This document shows positions 15,484 through 23,965 of a stretch of 64,000 nt of DNA, piece after piece. This DNA is from Kangiella sp. TOML190 (GTDB lineage Bacteria > Pseudomonadota > Gammaproteobacteria > Enterobacterales > Kangiellaceae). Positions within the stretch are counted from its first letter, which is position 1. Every line of letters starts with the position of its first letter. The DNA lies in assembly GCF_023706045.1 (NCBI RefSeq), contig NZ_BQYL01000001.1, positions 496,001 to 560,000 on the forward strand. Direction: 5' to 3'. Under the pieces are notes generated by a model. That model did no database searches, was not told where the DNA came from, and was given only the letters and a program-made list of their open reading frames with translations. A program made the position numbers and the translations under genes.

Positions 15484-17756
15484 TAATAGGCTCCACAATT
15501 GGCTTTTTCAGTTGGCGCTTTGCCGTAACTAAAAGGAATACTCGCCGTTCGTTGACAACCGTCACCGGCTAACTTACCACTATTCAAATCGATCAATTGC
15601 CACTCGATTTCCGGTTGGTAACCCAATTTTAATGACTCCGTATTCACTCCTTCAAAAATATCCACAAAAACTGGCAAGGCCGCCGTAGAGCCGCTGATAT
15701 TGGCAGACTGATTATCATCACGCCCAACCCAAACTACGCCTAGGTGCTGCTCGCTAAAGCCGACAAACCAAGAGTCTTTTAAATCGTTAGTGGTGCCAGT
15801 TTTTCCTGCAAACTGAGTCCAAGGTATGCGCTGCTTGAGCTGCTTGGCAGTGCCAGTTTTAGCCACTTCCATCAGGTTGGCCTTGATCAAATAATTGTGA
15901 ATATCGCTCATCACCATTTCAGCATTAATTGGATAGCGCTCCAGCAGTTGCCCTTTGTTATTGGTGACTGCCTCGATAGCCGAAGGTCTAATTTTTAAAC
16001 CGCCGCTGGCTATAGTTTGATAAAGTTCAGTCAGTTCAAGCGGCGATAATTCTAAAACGCCCAATGGTAAGGCATCTAAAGCCCGGACGTCTTTGGCACC
16101 CGCTTGTTCAATAAAGTCTGCAACCGTATCTAGCCCCACCTGCTGCCCCAGCTTGATGATAGGGATATTGTAAGATCTAGTCATCGCCTCAAATAAAGTC
16201 ACATTACCATGAAATTTATTATCATAATTTTTGGGTTGCCAACTTGAGCCATCTCTTTGTTTCAAGCTAATCGGACTATCTTGAACCATACTATTCAATT
16301 GCATATTAGGCTTTTTATTAAGTGCCGCCGCTAACACAAATGGCTTAATCACCGAACCAATTTGTCGTTTCGCATCAAGCGCTCGATTAAAACCGGAAAA
16401 ACCCTCTTTACGGTCGCCAACCAAGGCTAAAATTTTACCGCTGTTAGCTTCTGTTATTAGCATTGCCGTTTGTAGGCTACCTGCTTTTATCCCACGTTGC
16501 TTTTCAATTTGGCTAACCGAACTGTCAATCCGCTTTTCTAAATAACGCTGAGTAACTGGATCGAGACTGGTAAAGATTCTCAAACCTTCCGAGTTTAACT
16601 CTTCTTCTGAATAGTTTTGTTTCAATTGGCGTTTGACCAAATCCATAAAAGCCGGAACTTTTGATAAACGAAGCTTCGGTTTTTTTACTACTGCCAAAGT
16701 AGTAACAATTTGTTCTTGGTATTCTTGTTCGGTTAAATAACCCGCTTGTTGCATCAAGGATAAAACCAAGTTGCGGCGCTTTATGGCACTCTCAGGTTTA
16801 CGATAAGGATCAAAAGAAGAAGGTCCTTTTAAGATTGCCACCAGTAACGCCGATTGCGCTGGTGTTAAATTTGATATGTCTTTGTCAAAGAAATAGTGAC
16901 TAGCAAGCCCTACGCCATGAATAGCGCGGTTGCGCTCTTGACCAAAAAACACTTCGTTGAAGTAGGCCTGCAGAATCTCGTCTTTTTCATACCGAACCTC
17001 TAAAATAACCGACATGATCGCTTCACGGAATTTACGCCACAAGCTTCTTTCGCGCGTTAAGAAATAGTTTTTGACCAGTTGCTGAGTAATGGTGCTGCCA
17101 CCGTGAGCACGGCCGTCATTATTCAGGTTATACCAAACGGCGCGCGCAATACCCTTAAAAGAGATCCCCATATGATCGTAGAAATCTCTATCTTCAGTAA
17201 CCAACAAAGCTTGCTTTAAACTTTCTGGAACTTGTTCCAACTTGACCAACAAACGATCTTCTTGATGATTGGGGTAAATTTGACCTATTAACAATGGATC
17301 GAGGCGGGCAAATTGAAGCGGCTCACCATTTACATGATCGCGCAACTGCGCCACCTTGGCACCTGACAAATTAAAAGCGACTTCACTAGCTTCAAAGGCT
17401 TCATCCCAGAATTTAAAAGGGCGTACATAGATATAAAAATAATCGCCGTATTGCTCGTAATCACCAGGTCGGGTTGCTTTAACCGTCTTACGATAACCTA
17501 AAAGCTCCAGCTCTTGCTTTAGGCGAGTAGGAGTTAAGGATTTGCCTTCGGCTAATTCTAGCGGCTGCGAATAAACTTTTGCGGGCAACTGCCAGCGCTT
17601 GCCTTCAAACTGCTTTTTAATCTGTGCATCTGAATAGATCACTAAAATGAATAAGAATGCACTAGCAAGCAGAATCAGCTTCCAAAATAAGCTTTTAAAT
17701 TTTTGCCGCCATGTTTTTTGCGATTTGGCTTTATTTTTTGACTTCTTAGCTGTCAT
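15483..17756 (-). CDS. mrcB: Penicillin-binding protein 1B, bifunctional peptidoglycan synthase
   Basis: A 757-residue class A PBP anchored by one N-terminal membrane helix (about 24-42) after a basic cytoplasmic tail. A UB2H-like region follows, then the glycosyltransferase domain with the catalytic Glu in EDRDFYDH (E188) and the STITQQLVKNYF motif (221-232). The transpeptidase domain has SVIK with the acylated Ser at S468 and a late KTGTTNDLKDSWFVGF motif. It polymerises and crosslinks peptidoglycan in the periplasm. UB2H and length favour PBP1B over PBP1A. Confidence 0.93.
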   Translation of the reverse strand: MTAKKSKNKAKSQKTWRQKFKSLFWKLILLASAFLFILVIYSDAQIKKQFEGKRWQLPAKVYSQPLELAEGKSLTPTRLKQELELLGYRKTVKATRPGDYEQYGDYFYIYVRPFKFWDEAFEASEVAFNLSGAKVAQLRDHVNGEPLQFARLDPLLIGQIYPNHQEDRLLVKLEQVPESLKQALLVTEDRDFYDHMGISFKGIARAVWYNLNNDGRAHGGSTITQQLVKNYFLTRERSLWRKFREAIMSVILEVRYEKDEILQAYFNEVFFGQERNRAIHGVGLASHYFFDKDISNLTPAQSALLVAILKGPSSFDPYRKPESAIKRRNLVLSLMQQAGYLTEQEYQEQIVTTLAVVKKPKLRLSKVPAFMDLVKRQLKQNYSEEELNSEGLRIFTSLDPVTQRYLEKRIDSSVSQIEKQRGIKAGSLQTAMLITEANSGKILALVGDRKEGFSGFNRALDAKRQIGSVIKPFVLAAALNKKPNMQLNSMVQDSPISLKQRDGSSWQPKNYDNKFHGNVTLFEAMTRSYNIPIIKLGQQVGLDTVADFIEQAGAKDVRALDALPLGVLELSPLELTELYQTIASGGLKIRPSAIEAVTNNKGQLLERYPINAEMVMSDIHNYLIKANLMEVAKTGTAKQLKQRIPWTQFAGKTGTTNDLKDSWFVGFSEQHLGVVWVGRDDNQSANISGSTAALPVFVDIFEGVNTESLKLGYQPEIEWQLIDLNSGKLAGDGCQRTASIPFSYGKAPTEKANCGAY

Positions 17757-17783
17757 TGAATTTGACGAGAAAATGATAATAAG

Positions 17784-17840
17784 GCCATATTAACAAAGTC
17801 CTTACGACTTTGTTATCACTGGATCATGATGAAATATGGC
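17784..17840 (-). terminator. Hairpin region after the TPR-GGDEF gene, possible terminator or regulatory stem
   Basis: TAACAAAGTC at 17791-17800 pairs perfectly with GACTTTGTTA at 17806-17815 around CTTAC. A second inverted pair, GCCATAT (17784-17790) and ATATGGC (17834-17840), encloses it. It lies in the 87-bp gap between the GGDEF gene and mrcB. There is no clear T-run, so termination is not certain. Confidence 0.4.
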
Positions 17841-17843
17841 AAA

Positions 17844-19613
17844 TTATTGCTTTTGAGAAACCTGCAATACTTGATTCTTACCAGCAGCCTTGGCCTGATA
17901 CATAATTCTATCCGCATCGGCGATTAACTCTTGCAGTTGATGCCCCGAAACCTTGCTAGTAGTCACACCAAAACTGGCTGAAATTTTGAATATATGCCCT
18001 GAATCAGAAGTATCAATGGCTTCAATCGCCTGACGGCTCGCTTCAGCAATTTGTACCGCTTTAGTTAAATCGCAGTTAGGTAGCATGATGGCAAACTCTT
18101 CGCCGCCCAAACGCCCCACGATATCATTACTGCGCCAACATGGGCGGCAAACTTCAACCGCTTTCTTAAGCACCCAATCACCGACCAAGTGGCCATAATT
18201 GTCATTGACCGACTTAAACCCATCCATGTCGAACAAAATAAAGCTTACTTCATGTTCAGCGTTTTTACTCAGCTCAAGCGTTTTGCGTGATACGTAATAA
18301 AAATGATGACGAGAACTCACTCCTGTTAAAACATCAATTTCCGACTGGCGCTTTAACTTAACATGATTTCGTTTAACCCGATAAGCCCAGAACGCTAAAG
18401 TCGCAAGAAAGAAGGTCAGCAATAAAACAATAAGCTTATGATTCTTTGCCTCCTGCTTGGCAAGATCTTGCTCAAGTTTTAATACTTCGTTTTGTTTGTT
18501 GAGCAATTTAATTTCTTTTATCTTTTCACTAGTTTGCTGCTTTACGTATTGATAGGCAAATTGCTTAGCAGTTATATCATCTATATAAGCATTCTCTGCT
18601 TCGGTATATTTCTTATGATATTCTAGCGCGTCACTATACTGTCCATTGACTTCGCTAATTAAAGACAAATAATAAAATGCATCAACTACTGATTTCGAAA
18701 ATGATGCATCCGACATATTTTCTAAGGCCAATTTGGCATGCTTTTGAGATGCATCGTAATTGTTTAAGTTGAAATGGGCTGTAGATAATAAGCTGTTATA
18801 TTCTGATATAAGCCTAGTATATTTGGTATCACCAACCTCGGCTTCTAAACCAGAGAGCAATTCCACAACTGTTTTGTTATCTCCCAAACTAAGGTGATAC
18901 TTTGCCTCCGTCGCTAAAATATGATTAGCTATTACCTTTTCGTTTGCCTGATAACATTTATTCCTATCTTTTTTGAACGCACCCGAATCGAAATTCAATG
19001 TTTCCAAATAAAAATGTGCTTCTTTTATTAAATGAAGAGCTACACATTGATTTCTTTCTGCTTTTGCTTCTCTTAGCAGAATATTTGCATATTTAAGTGC
19101 TTCCGAATGCATACCTACTTGGTTATAAAAAATCGCTGCCACGCCCAAACCATGCTCGCGAACCTCGGTATTCTGAAGTTTGTCTAATTGCTTTAAGTCC
19201 GATTCTAATTGCTGGAGTCCAAGGGTGTATTTTCTTTGTAGAGCATATATATTGACAAGAGAAGTCCCTGTTCGAAAATTTAGGTCTAAATTCTTACTTT
19301 CACTTAGGACTTCTGTGTATAAACTTATAGCTTTTTCATACTGCCCTAAGTATCCACTCATATAGCCTTCTAAATACTTAAGATAAAGGCGCTCTTCATC
19401 TGTTAGTTTGGATTCATGTGCAGATATATCTTTTAAAATTTTTATTGCTCTTTGAGGATCTGAGCTTCTTAGACTATCAGCTGTTTTTAAAATATGCGAA
19501 AACTCTTCAGCTTTAACAGTAGCGTTAAGTGAAGTAAAACCAATAAAAACGAACAAACCCCATATGTATACATATGGGGTTTTTAGAAAACAGAACCTTA
19601 AAGCTTTATGCAT
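17844..19613 (-). CDS. TPR-repeat diguanylate cyclase translated from the borosin precursor stop codon
   Basis: A 589-residue protein. It has an N-terminal signal or membrane segment (about 12-33), a long helical TPR-like region (about 40-345) likely in the periplasm, a coiled stretch, one membrane helix (about 392-412) and a C-terminal GGDEF domain. The active site is GGEEF at 503-507, with an RxxD inhibitory site (RSND) five residues before it, so it should synthesise c-di-GMP. Its ATG directly follows the TAA of the 79-residue small protein (TAAATG) and no ribosome binding site is visible, implying translational coupling. A 28-bp palindrome lies about 31-58 bases into the gene. The TPR domain might sense a ligand or partner made by the same operon; this is speculation. 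Confidence 0.9.
   Translation of the reverse strand: MHKALRFCFLKTPYVYIWGLFVFIGFTSLNATVKAEEFSHILKTADSLRSSDPQRAIKILKDISAHESKLTDEERLYLKYLEGYMSGYLGQYEKAISLYTEVLSESKNLDLNFRTGTSLVNIYALQRKYTLGLQQLESDLKQLDKLQNTEVREHGLGVAAIFYNQVGMHSEALKYANILLREAKAERNQCVALHLIKEAHFYLETLNFDSGAFKKDRNKCYQANEKVIANHILATEAKYHLSLGDNKTVVELLSGLEAEVGDTKYTRLISEYNSLLSTAHFNLNNYDASQKHAKLALENMSDASFSKSVVDAFYYLSLISEVNGQYSDALEYHKKYTEAENAYIDDITAKQFAYQYVKQQTSEKIKEIKLLNKQNEVLKLEQDLAKQEAKNHKLIVLLLTFFLATLAFWAYRVKRNHVKLKRQSEIDVLTGVSSRHHFYYVSRKTLELSKNAEHEVSFILFDMDGFKSVNDNYGHLVGDWVLKKAVEVCRPCWRSNDIVGRLGGEEFAIMLPNCDLTKAVQIAEASRQAIEAIDTSDSGHIFKISASFGVTTSKVSGHQLQELIADADRIMYQAKAAGKNQVLQVSQKQ
19555..19582 (-). promoter_or_regulatory. Perfect 28-bp palindrome inside the 5' end of the GGDEF gene, candidate attenuator
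   Basis: The arms 19555-19568 and 19569-19582 are exact reverse complements (AAACCCCATATGTA facing TACATATGGGGTTT). In the minus-strand transcript the stem is followed within a few bases by a U-rich stretch (GUUCGUUUUU). It begins about 30 bases after the GGDEF start codon. It could act as a partial terminator, an RNA-processing or stabilising stem, or a protein-binding dyad that sets precursor expression above that of the cyclase. Confidence 0.5.
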
Positions 19614-19853
19614 TTAGGCAATAGATCTGATATCTTCAGACTCTTCAGAGTCATCATCCTCGTCATCTTCAGCAGGCATTAAAATAGCATATATGTTATC
19701 ACTCAAACTTAAACTTTTTAAGTTACCTGATGATATTTCATCAAGTAAAGCTTCATCTAAACCATGCTTTACCGCTAAATCTAGAAGTTCTTCTTTTGAT
19801 ATTAACTCTCCTCGTACCCCAGCTTCTTCAAGAAACTTTATTATATTAGCCAT
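19614..19853 (-). CDS. Probable split-borosin precursor peptide (SonA-like)
   Basis: A 79-residue acidic protein. Residues 1-50 look like a small helical leader or recognition domain (KFLEEAGVRGELISKEELL, then HGLDEALLDEISSGNLKSL). A short hydrophobic segment follows, NIYAILMPA at 53-61, then a very acidic stretch (62-74) and the tail IRSIA. Split borosin precursors have a helical binding domain plus a C-terminal core that the partner enzyme N-methylates; here 53-61 is the candidate core. The gene has a strong AGGAG site 7 bases before its ATG, lies 43 bp after the methyltransferase gene, and its stop abuts the GGDEF start. A Nif11-type leader was considered, but the neighbouring SonM-like enzyme favours the borosin reading. 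Confidence 0.75.
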   Translation of the reverse strand: MANIIKFLEEAGVRGELISKEELLDLAVKHGLDEALLDEISSGNLKSLSLSDNIYAILMPAEDDEDDDSEESEDIRSIA

Positions 19854-19896
19854 CTTTTTCTCCTATTTTAGTAACTAGGCCTTATTTGACACTATA

Positions 19897-20649
19897 TTAG
19901 TGGTTGCTGTCAATTAACCTCTTACATGGCGGAATGACTAGCGTGCTATTCATAGTAAAACATGCTTCAGCCAAGTCTAAAAGCTTAACCTTTTCTTCTC
20001 GAATAGAGCTAATCTTTAAAAGGCGAGCTTCGTATATTATAACCTCATGACTAAGAGGATAATAACGAGATAATATTTTTACTAACATCTCAATATTTTT
20101 TTTATTAGTAGAAAATGCTTCAGACCTAAAATCCCCAGCCAAACCAATTTGCCAAAGTATTAATAGAGCACTAGTATCAACTTTACGCTCATACTTCATA
20201 AACTGACTAGTTTCGAAATGTTGGCAGCCCGTCTCGCCAGGATCTAAACATAGGTCAGCATAAAGGCATGCCTCCGCAGATATACCTGGCTCCATATAAG
20301 CTTTAAAGCCCTCTCTTTTTGCTATTTCGATAGCTTTCCTTGGAGATAAAGCAAAAACACACGGATGACCATAAAATGCACCACAGACTTTCATGCCGGC
20401 CCTGACTCCTTCAAGTAAGGCCTCCGTCATTTCACGATAAGTTTCCTGTCTAGGTTTCCCTGCCTTGTAGAATTTTTGTAAACTGATTACGTGAGTATTG
20501 AGGCTTTCCACCCACTGCTCTACTAATTTACTGGATGCTGCTACAAATACGATATCGGCACTTTCTACTTGGTACTTTGCCGCAGGGGTAATATGAGCCC
20601 CTAGCGTCATCCCTAAACCCACACAAACCAATTGACCGCCACTAGACAA
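19897..20649 (-). CDS. Borosin-type peptide alpha-N-methyltransferase (SonM-like, tetrapyrrole-methylase fold)
   Basis: A 250-residue SAM-dependent enzyme of the tetrapyrrole-methylase superfamily. It starts with the GGQLVCVGLGMTLG strand-loop, has the YGHPCVFA segment at 93-100 and the EPGISAEACLYADL segment at 120-133. R67 and Y71 have the four-residue spacing of the catalytic Arg/Tyr pair described for fungal borosin methyltransferases. By memory of the family it resembles Shewanella SonM, which methylates backbone amides of a separate precursor. No corrin or siroheme genes are nearby and it is too short for RsmI. The TTG start at 20649 is supported by GGAG about 9 bases upstream and overlaps the GNAT stop by 8 bp. 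The adjacent 79-residue protein is the likely substrate. Confidence 0.85.
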   Translation of the reverse strand: MSSGGQLVCVGLGMTLGAHITPAAKYQVESADIVFVAASSKLVEQWVESLNTHVISLQKFYKAGKPRQETYREMTEALLEGVRAGMKVCGAFYGHPCVFALSPRKAIEIAKREGFKAYMEPGISAEACLYADLCLDPGETGCQHFETSQFMKYERKVDTSALLILWQIGLAGDFRSEAFSTNKKNIEMLVKILSRYYPLSHEVIIYEARLLKISSIREEKVKLLDLAEACFTMNSTLVIPPCKRLIDSNH

Positions 20650-21118
20650 GCTTTTTTCTCCAATACTGCCATTTGTTGCACTCCTTAAATTTAGAAAAAC
20701 CTAATTTTACAACTAAATTTAAGGATGCAAGATGCTCTTGTTTAAATCTAACATTAATGACTTTTGCATTTAAATGTTCTTTCCCAAAGCTCATTAACGC
20801 TGACATAACCTCTGTTGCCAAACCTTTGCGTTGTTTAGCTTCTTTAAGCACCGTCCCCATTTGAAAGGAGCCTTCTCTAGACTCTTTAATTAAAGAAACA
20901 AAACCATAAGCTTGTTTTTCACTTCCCTGTATCAACCACAACTTACTTTCAGAATTACTCAAAAACTGAGACCAAGCTGAGTCAAGTTGCTCACCAGTCC
21001 AGGGACGACCAATCCATTTCATTACTGCTTCATCAGAAAACAGCCTGTAAAAAAATTCTTGTTCTTCGCTTGTAACGGGCTTTAACACACACCTTTGCGT
21101 AACTATCACTTTAGCCAA
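20642..21118 (-). CDS. GNAT-family N-acetyltransferase (RimJ/RimL type)
   Basis: A 158-residue acetyl-CoA-dependent acetyltransferase. The acetyl-CoA loop appears as QRKGLATEVM near 91-100, followed by a segment common in RimJ/RimL relatives (NVRFKQEHLASLNLVVKLGF). The start is a TTG at 21118 inside the pepB stop region, and the 3' end overlaps the methyltransferase by 8 bp, so it is tightly embedded in this operon. Possible roles are acetylating the borosin product or giving self-protection; both are inference, and it may act on another amine. Confidence 0.85.
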   Translation of the reverse strand: MAKVIVTQRCVLKPVTSEEQEFFYRLFSDEAVMKWIGRPWTGEQLDSAWSQFLSNSESKLWLIQGSEKQAYGFVSLIKESREGSFQMGTVLKEAKQRKGLATEVMSALMSFGKEHLNAKVINVRFKQEHLASLNLVVKLGFSKFKECNKWQYWRKKLV

Positions 21119-22379
21119 TTAACTGTCTTGCAATACTTCTAAAACCTTGTCCAGTGCCACCTGCAGACCATTTTTTGGTAGCACTGTCGTTATAGGCCGC
21201 GGCGAGATCTAGATGGACCCAGCCTTTACCTTGATCGCGGACAAACCTCGATAAGAAACCCGCTGCATTGGAAGCGCCGCCCGGGCCGCCACCCTTTACT
21301 GCACGACTATTGGCAGTATCGGCAAAATTAGAGGGGCATTTGTTGGCATGGAAAGTCTCTAGCGGTAAAGGCCAGTGGCGCTCATTTTCAGCCTGAGCAG
21401 CAGTTAAAAAATCACTCCGCGCATCGTCATCAAGCGCAAACACCGCATTATAATCTTCGCCCAAAGCGGTTACAGCGGCACCGGTTAGAGTCGCAGCATT
21501 AATAATCGTTGGCGCGCCAGACTCTGACGCTAGTAATAAGCCATCGGCCAATACAATACGCCCTTCCGCGTCGGTATTCTGAATTTCAACAGTAACGCCA
21601 TTGGGATAGGTCAAAATATCGCCGAGTTTGTAAGCATGCCCACTTATCAGGTTTTCCGCACAGCATAAATACAGATGCACTGGCTTATCCAGCCCACGCA
21701 AAATGGCTAAACCTAAAGCTCCAGTAACTGTGGCTGCACCGCCCATATCTGCTTTCATGTGTAGCATGCCAGTGCTGGGTTTGATGCTGTAGCCACCGCT
21801 ATCAAAGGTAATGCCCTTGCCAACTAAGGCCGCGCTTGGAGTAGGATTGTCCAGTTCAGTGGGGTTAAATACTAATTTTAACAAGGCAGGTGGACGGGTG
21901 CTGCCACGGCCTACTTCCCAGGTACCAATATGGCCCGCTTCGGCTAAATCTTCACCAGCAACAATTTCATAGCTCACCTGCTCAGGCGCTAAGCTTTGGA
22001 TAAATTCAGCTGCTTCTTCAGCCAACACCTGCGGCGCCAACACTTCCGGCGTTTCATTAACAATCGAGCGCATCCAGCGACTAACTTGCACTCGGCTATC
22101 CAGCTCGTGGCTATCCTCATCGACGAGTTCAGCATAAGCAATTTGCGTATCCACTTTAGGATCGTAAGAGCCTTGAAAAAATCCCCATTGAGCTTCCAGC
22201 GACCAATCACCTTGCAACTCAAAATCGGATACTCCGTTGGCGACCAGTTTACGTGCTGCCATTTGGATCGCTTCGGCCTCCAAGCTATGGATGGTCGCAC
22301 TGTTATCGCCATAGCTGATCAGATTGCCTTGCCAAACGTTGGTTGCTTCTTGCTCGGATAGAAAAACTTGTAAGCTCAT
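21111..22379 (-). CDS. pepB: M17 leucyl-aminopeptidase family, peptidase B
   Basis: A 422-residue cytoplasmic metallo-aminopeptidase. The M17 metal-site motifs are clear: GKGITFDSGG, then MKADMGGAA, and the signature NTDAEGRIVLADGL. Length and N-terminus fit PepB rather than the longer PepA. It normally trims N-terminal residues in peptide turnover. An AAGGA site precedes the ATG. Its stop overlaps the GNAT start by 8 bp, so it is at the head of, or upstream in, the borosin operon. A role in leader removal or product trimming is possible but the gene may be plain housekeeping. Confidence 0.92.
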   Translation of the reverse strand: MSLQVFLSEQEATNVWQGNLISYGDNSATIHSLEAEAIQMAARKLVANGVSDFELQGDWSLEAQWGFFQGSYDPKVDTQIAYAELVDEDSHELDSRVQVSRWMRSIVNETPEVLAPQVLAEEAAEFIQSLAPEQVSYEIVAGEDLAEAGHIGTWEVGRGSTRPPALLKLVFNPTELDNPTPSAALVGKGITFDSGGYSIKPSTGMLHMKADMGGAATVTGALGLAILRGLDKPVHLYLCCAENLISGHAYKLGDILTYPNGVTVEIQNTDAEGRIVLADGLLLASESGAPTIINAATLTGAAVTALGEDYNAVFALDDDARSDFLTAAQAENERHWPLPLETFHANKCPSNFADTANSRAVKGGGPGGASNAAGFLSRFVRDQGKGWVHLDLAAAYNDSATKKWSAGGTGQGFRSIARQLIG

Positions 22380-22453
22380 AAAATTCCTTAATTCTGTATT
22401 GCTGGGAGGCTATTTAGTTAAACCGCATTTATTCAAACGTTATGTGTTAAACA

Positions 22454-23068
22454 CTATTTATTGAACAAGTGTCCCAGCTTGGATTGCTTGGTGGAGAGAT
22501 AACCTTGATTATGCGGATTTTCGCCAAACTGCAAGGCAACCCGCTCGGAAACGTCAATCCCCGCTTCGATCATGGAGCTGACTTTACGCGGATTGTTGGT
22601 CATCAAACGAATTTGCTCAATTTCCAATTGCTGTAAAGCCTTAGCCGCCACCTTAAAATCACGCTCATCAGCGCCAAAGCCTAAATGTTCATTGGCTTCG
22701 ACCGTATCCATGCCTTGATCTTGCAACGAATAAGCACGGATCTTATTGGTTAAGCCAATGCCGCGACCTTCTTGGCGTAAATAAAGCAAAACCCCAACAC
22801 CCGCTTCGGCAATTTTTTGCAGCGCCGCATTCAGCTGAAAACCACAGTCACAGCGCAAACTAAAAAGCGCATCGCCAGTTAAACACTCCGAATGGATCCG
22901 AGTTAAGACCGCCTCGGCTTGTTGCCATTGTCCCAGAGTCAAAGCCACATGCTCTTTACCATCGCCCAGATCGAGCGCGTGGATGGTAAAATCCGCGTAA
23001 GGGGTGGGGAGCTTGGCTTGCAAGCGACTATTGTCCGTCATCAATTGGTTAAATCTTTGGTTGCTCAA
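22454..23068 (-). CDS. ribA: GTP cyclohydrolase II
   Basis: A 204-residue enzyme catalysing the first step of riboflavin synthesis, opening GTP to 2,5-diamino-6-ribosylamino-pyrimidinone phosphate, formate and pyrophosphate. The zinc-binding Cys cluster is visible in [20 protein letters not shown], and the active-site stretch in [17 protein letters not shown]. The length is that of the stand-alone RibA, without a fused DHBP-synthase domain. It is 74 bp upstream of pepB on the same strand. Confidence 0.95.
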   Translation of the reverse strand: MSNQRFNQLMTDNSRLQAKLPTPYADFTIHALDLGDGKEHVALTLGQWQQAEAVLTRIHSECLTGDALFSLRCDCGFQLNAALQKIAEAGVGVLLYLRQEGRGIGLTNKIRAYSLQDQGMDTVEANEHLGFGADERDFKVAAKALQQLEIEQIRLMTNNPRKVSSMIEAGIDVSERVALQFGENPHNQGYLSTKQSKLGHLFNK

Positions 23069-23134
23069 ACTTTAATGGCGTTATTTTACACTAGCGTTAG
23101 CAAAGTATCAGTAAAAGTATCCGCCAAAGCTTGG

Positions 23135-23965
23135 CTAATTCTCAATAAAATCAGCAACATCGCGCCAAAATTGCGGCCAATCGTCTGGAATATCATTGTG
23201 CCCGCCCGAATACACCTTATGTTTGGCATCTTTGGCCACTGCTAATAATTTACCCAACGAGGCAAAAGGCACGATTTTGTCCTTATCGCCATGAATGAGA
23301 TACGACTTGCCATTAAACTTAGCCAGCTGAGTAAGGTTATCGAAAGGATCTTTAATCAAAAAAGGCGGTAGCCAGCGCTCTTTGGCCAAATCCTTAACGC
23401 TGGAATAAGTGGACATTAGTACCAGTCGGCGCGGTTGGTTCGATTCACCCGAATCAGTATCAATCGCACCGTCAAATAACGACAGAATGGCGCCACCGCC
23501 CATAGAGCGGCCGATCAAAGTGATATTGTTTGGATCAAGTTGCGGCTGCTGAAAAATCCAGCGATAAGCAATCGCCATGCATTCTTTGATCGACTGATAG
23601 CTGGGCTTGCCTTGCGAGCGGCCATAACCGGGATATTCCACTAACACCACCGCGAAACCGCGGTTACGCATAAAGTCCATGCTTGGCGCCCAAGAGTCCA
23701 TAATATTACCATTGCCATGAGCCAACATAATCACCGGCGCTGGCAGCTCCGCGGGCTTTAAGCTCGGCAGGTAAGCAATTTCAAATATCCCTTGGGAAAA
23801 CTGCAATTCAATCAATTCGCCGCCAGAATCTTTAATTAACTGTTCGTTAGCCGGTGGCAGTTCGTGCAGCGGAAACAGGAGTTTTCTTTGCAATAGATAA
23901 AATATGCTGGTGTAGACGGCATAACCAAAAGCCAACAAAGCAACCAGTATTATTAATGACTTCAT
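23135..23965 (-). CDS. Membrane-anchored alpha/beta hydrolase
   Basis: A 276-residue alpha/beta-hydrolase-fold protein with one N-terminal membrane helix (about 3-24). The oxyanion HGNGN motif is at about 83-87, the nucleophile elbow GRSMGG has Ser154, the acid is in HGDKDKIVPF and the catalytic His in GGHND near the C-terminus. It resembles the YfhR/ABHD12-13-like group of membrane-tethered serine hydrolases. The substrate is unknown. It precedes ribA on the same strand with a 66-bp gap. Confidence 0.85.
   Translation of the reverse strand: MKSLIILVALLAFGYAVYTSIFYLLQRKLLFPLHELPPANEQLIKDSGGELIELQFSQGIFEIAYLPSLKPAELPAPVIMLAHGNGNIMDSWAPSMDFMRNRGFAVVLVEYPGYGRSQGKPSYQSIKECMAIAYRWIFQQPQLDPNNITLIGRSMGGGAILSLFDGAIDTDSGESNQPRRLVLMSTYSSVKDLAKERWLPPFLIKDPFDNLTQLAKFNGKSYLIHGDKDKIVPFASLGKLLAVAKDAKHKVYSGGHNDIPDDWPQFWRDVADFIEN

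Noticed and set aside
19614-19853. Reading the 79-residue protein as a Nif11-type leader peptide
   Set aside because: It is small and helical, but lacks the typical Gly-Gly cleavage end and no lanthionine or cyclodehydratase enzyme is nearby; a SonM-like methyltransferase is.
19897-20649. Annotating the methyltransferase as a cobalamin/siroheme methylase or RsmI
   Set aside because: No corrin or siroheme genes are in the window, it is shorter than RsmI, and its gene context and Arg/Tyr pair fit borosin enzymes better.
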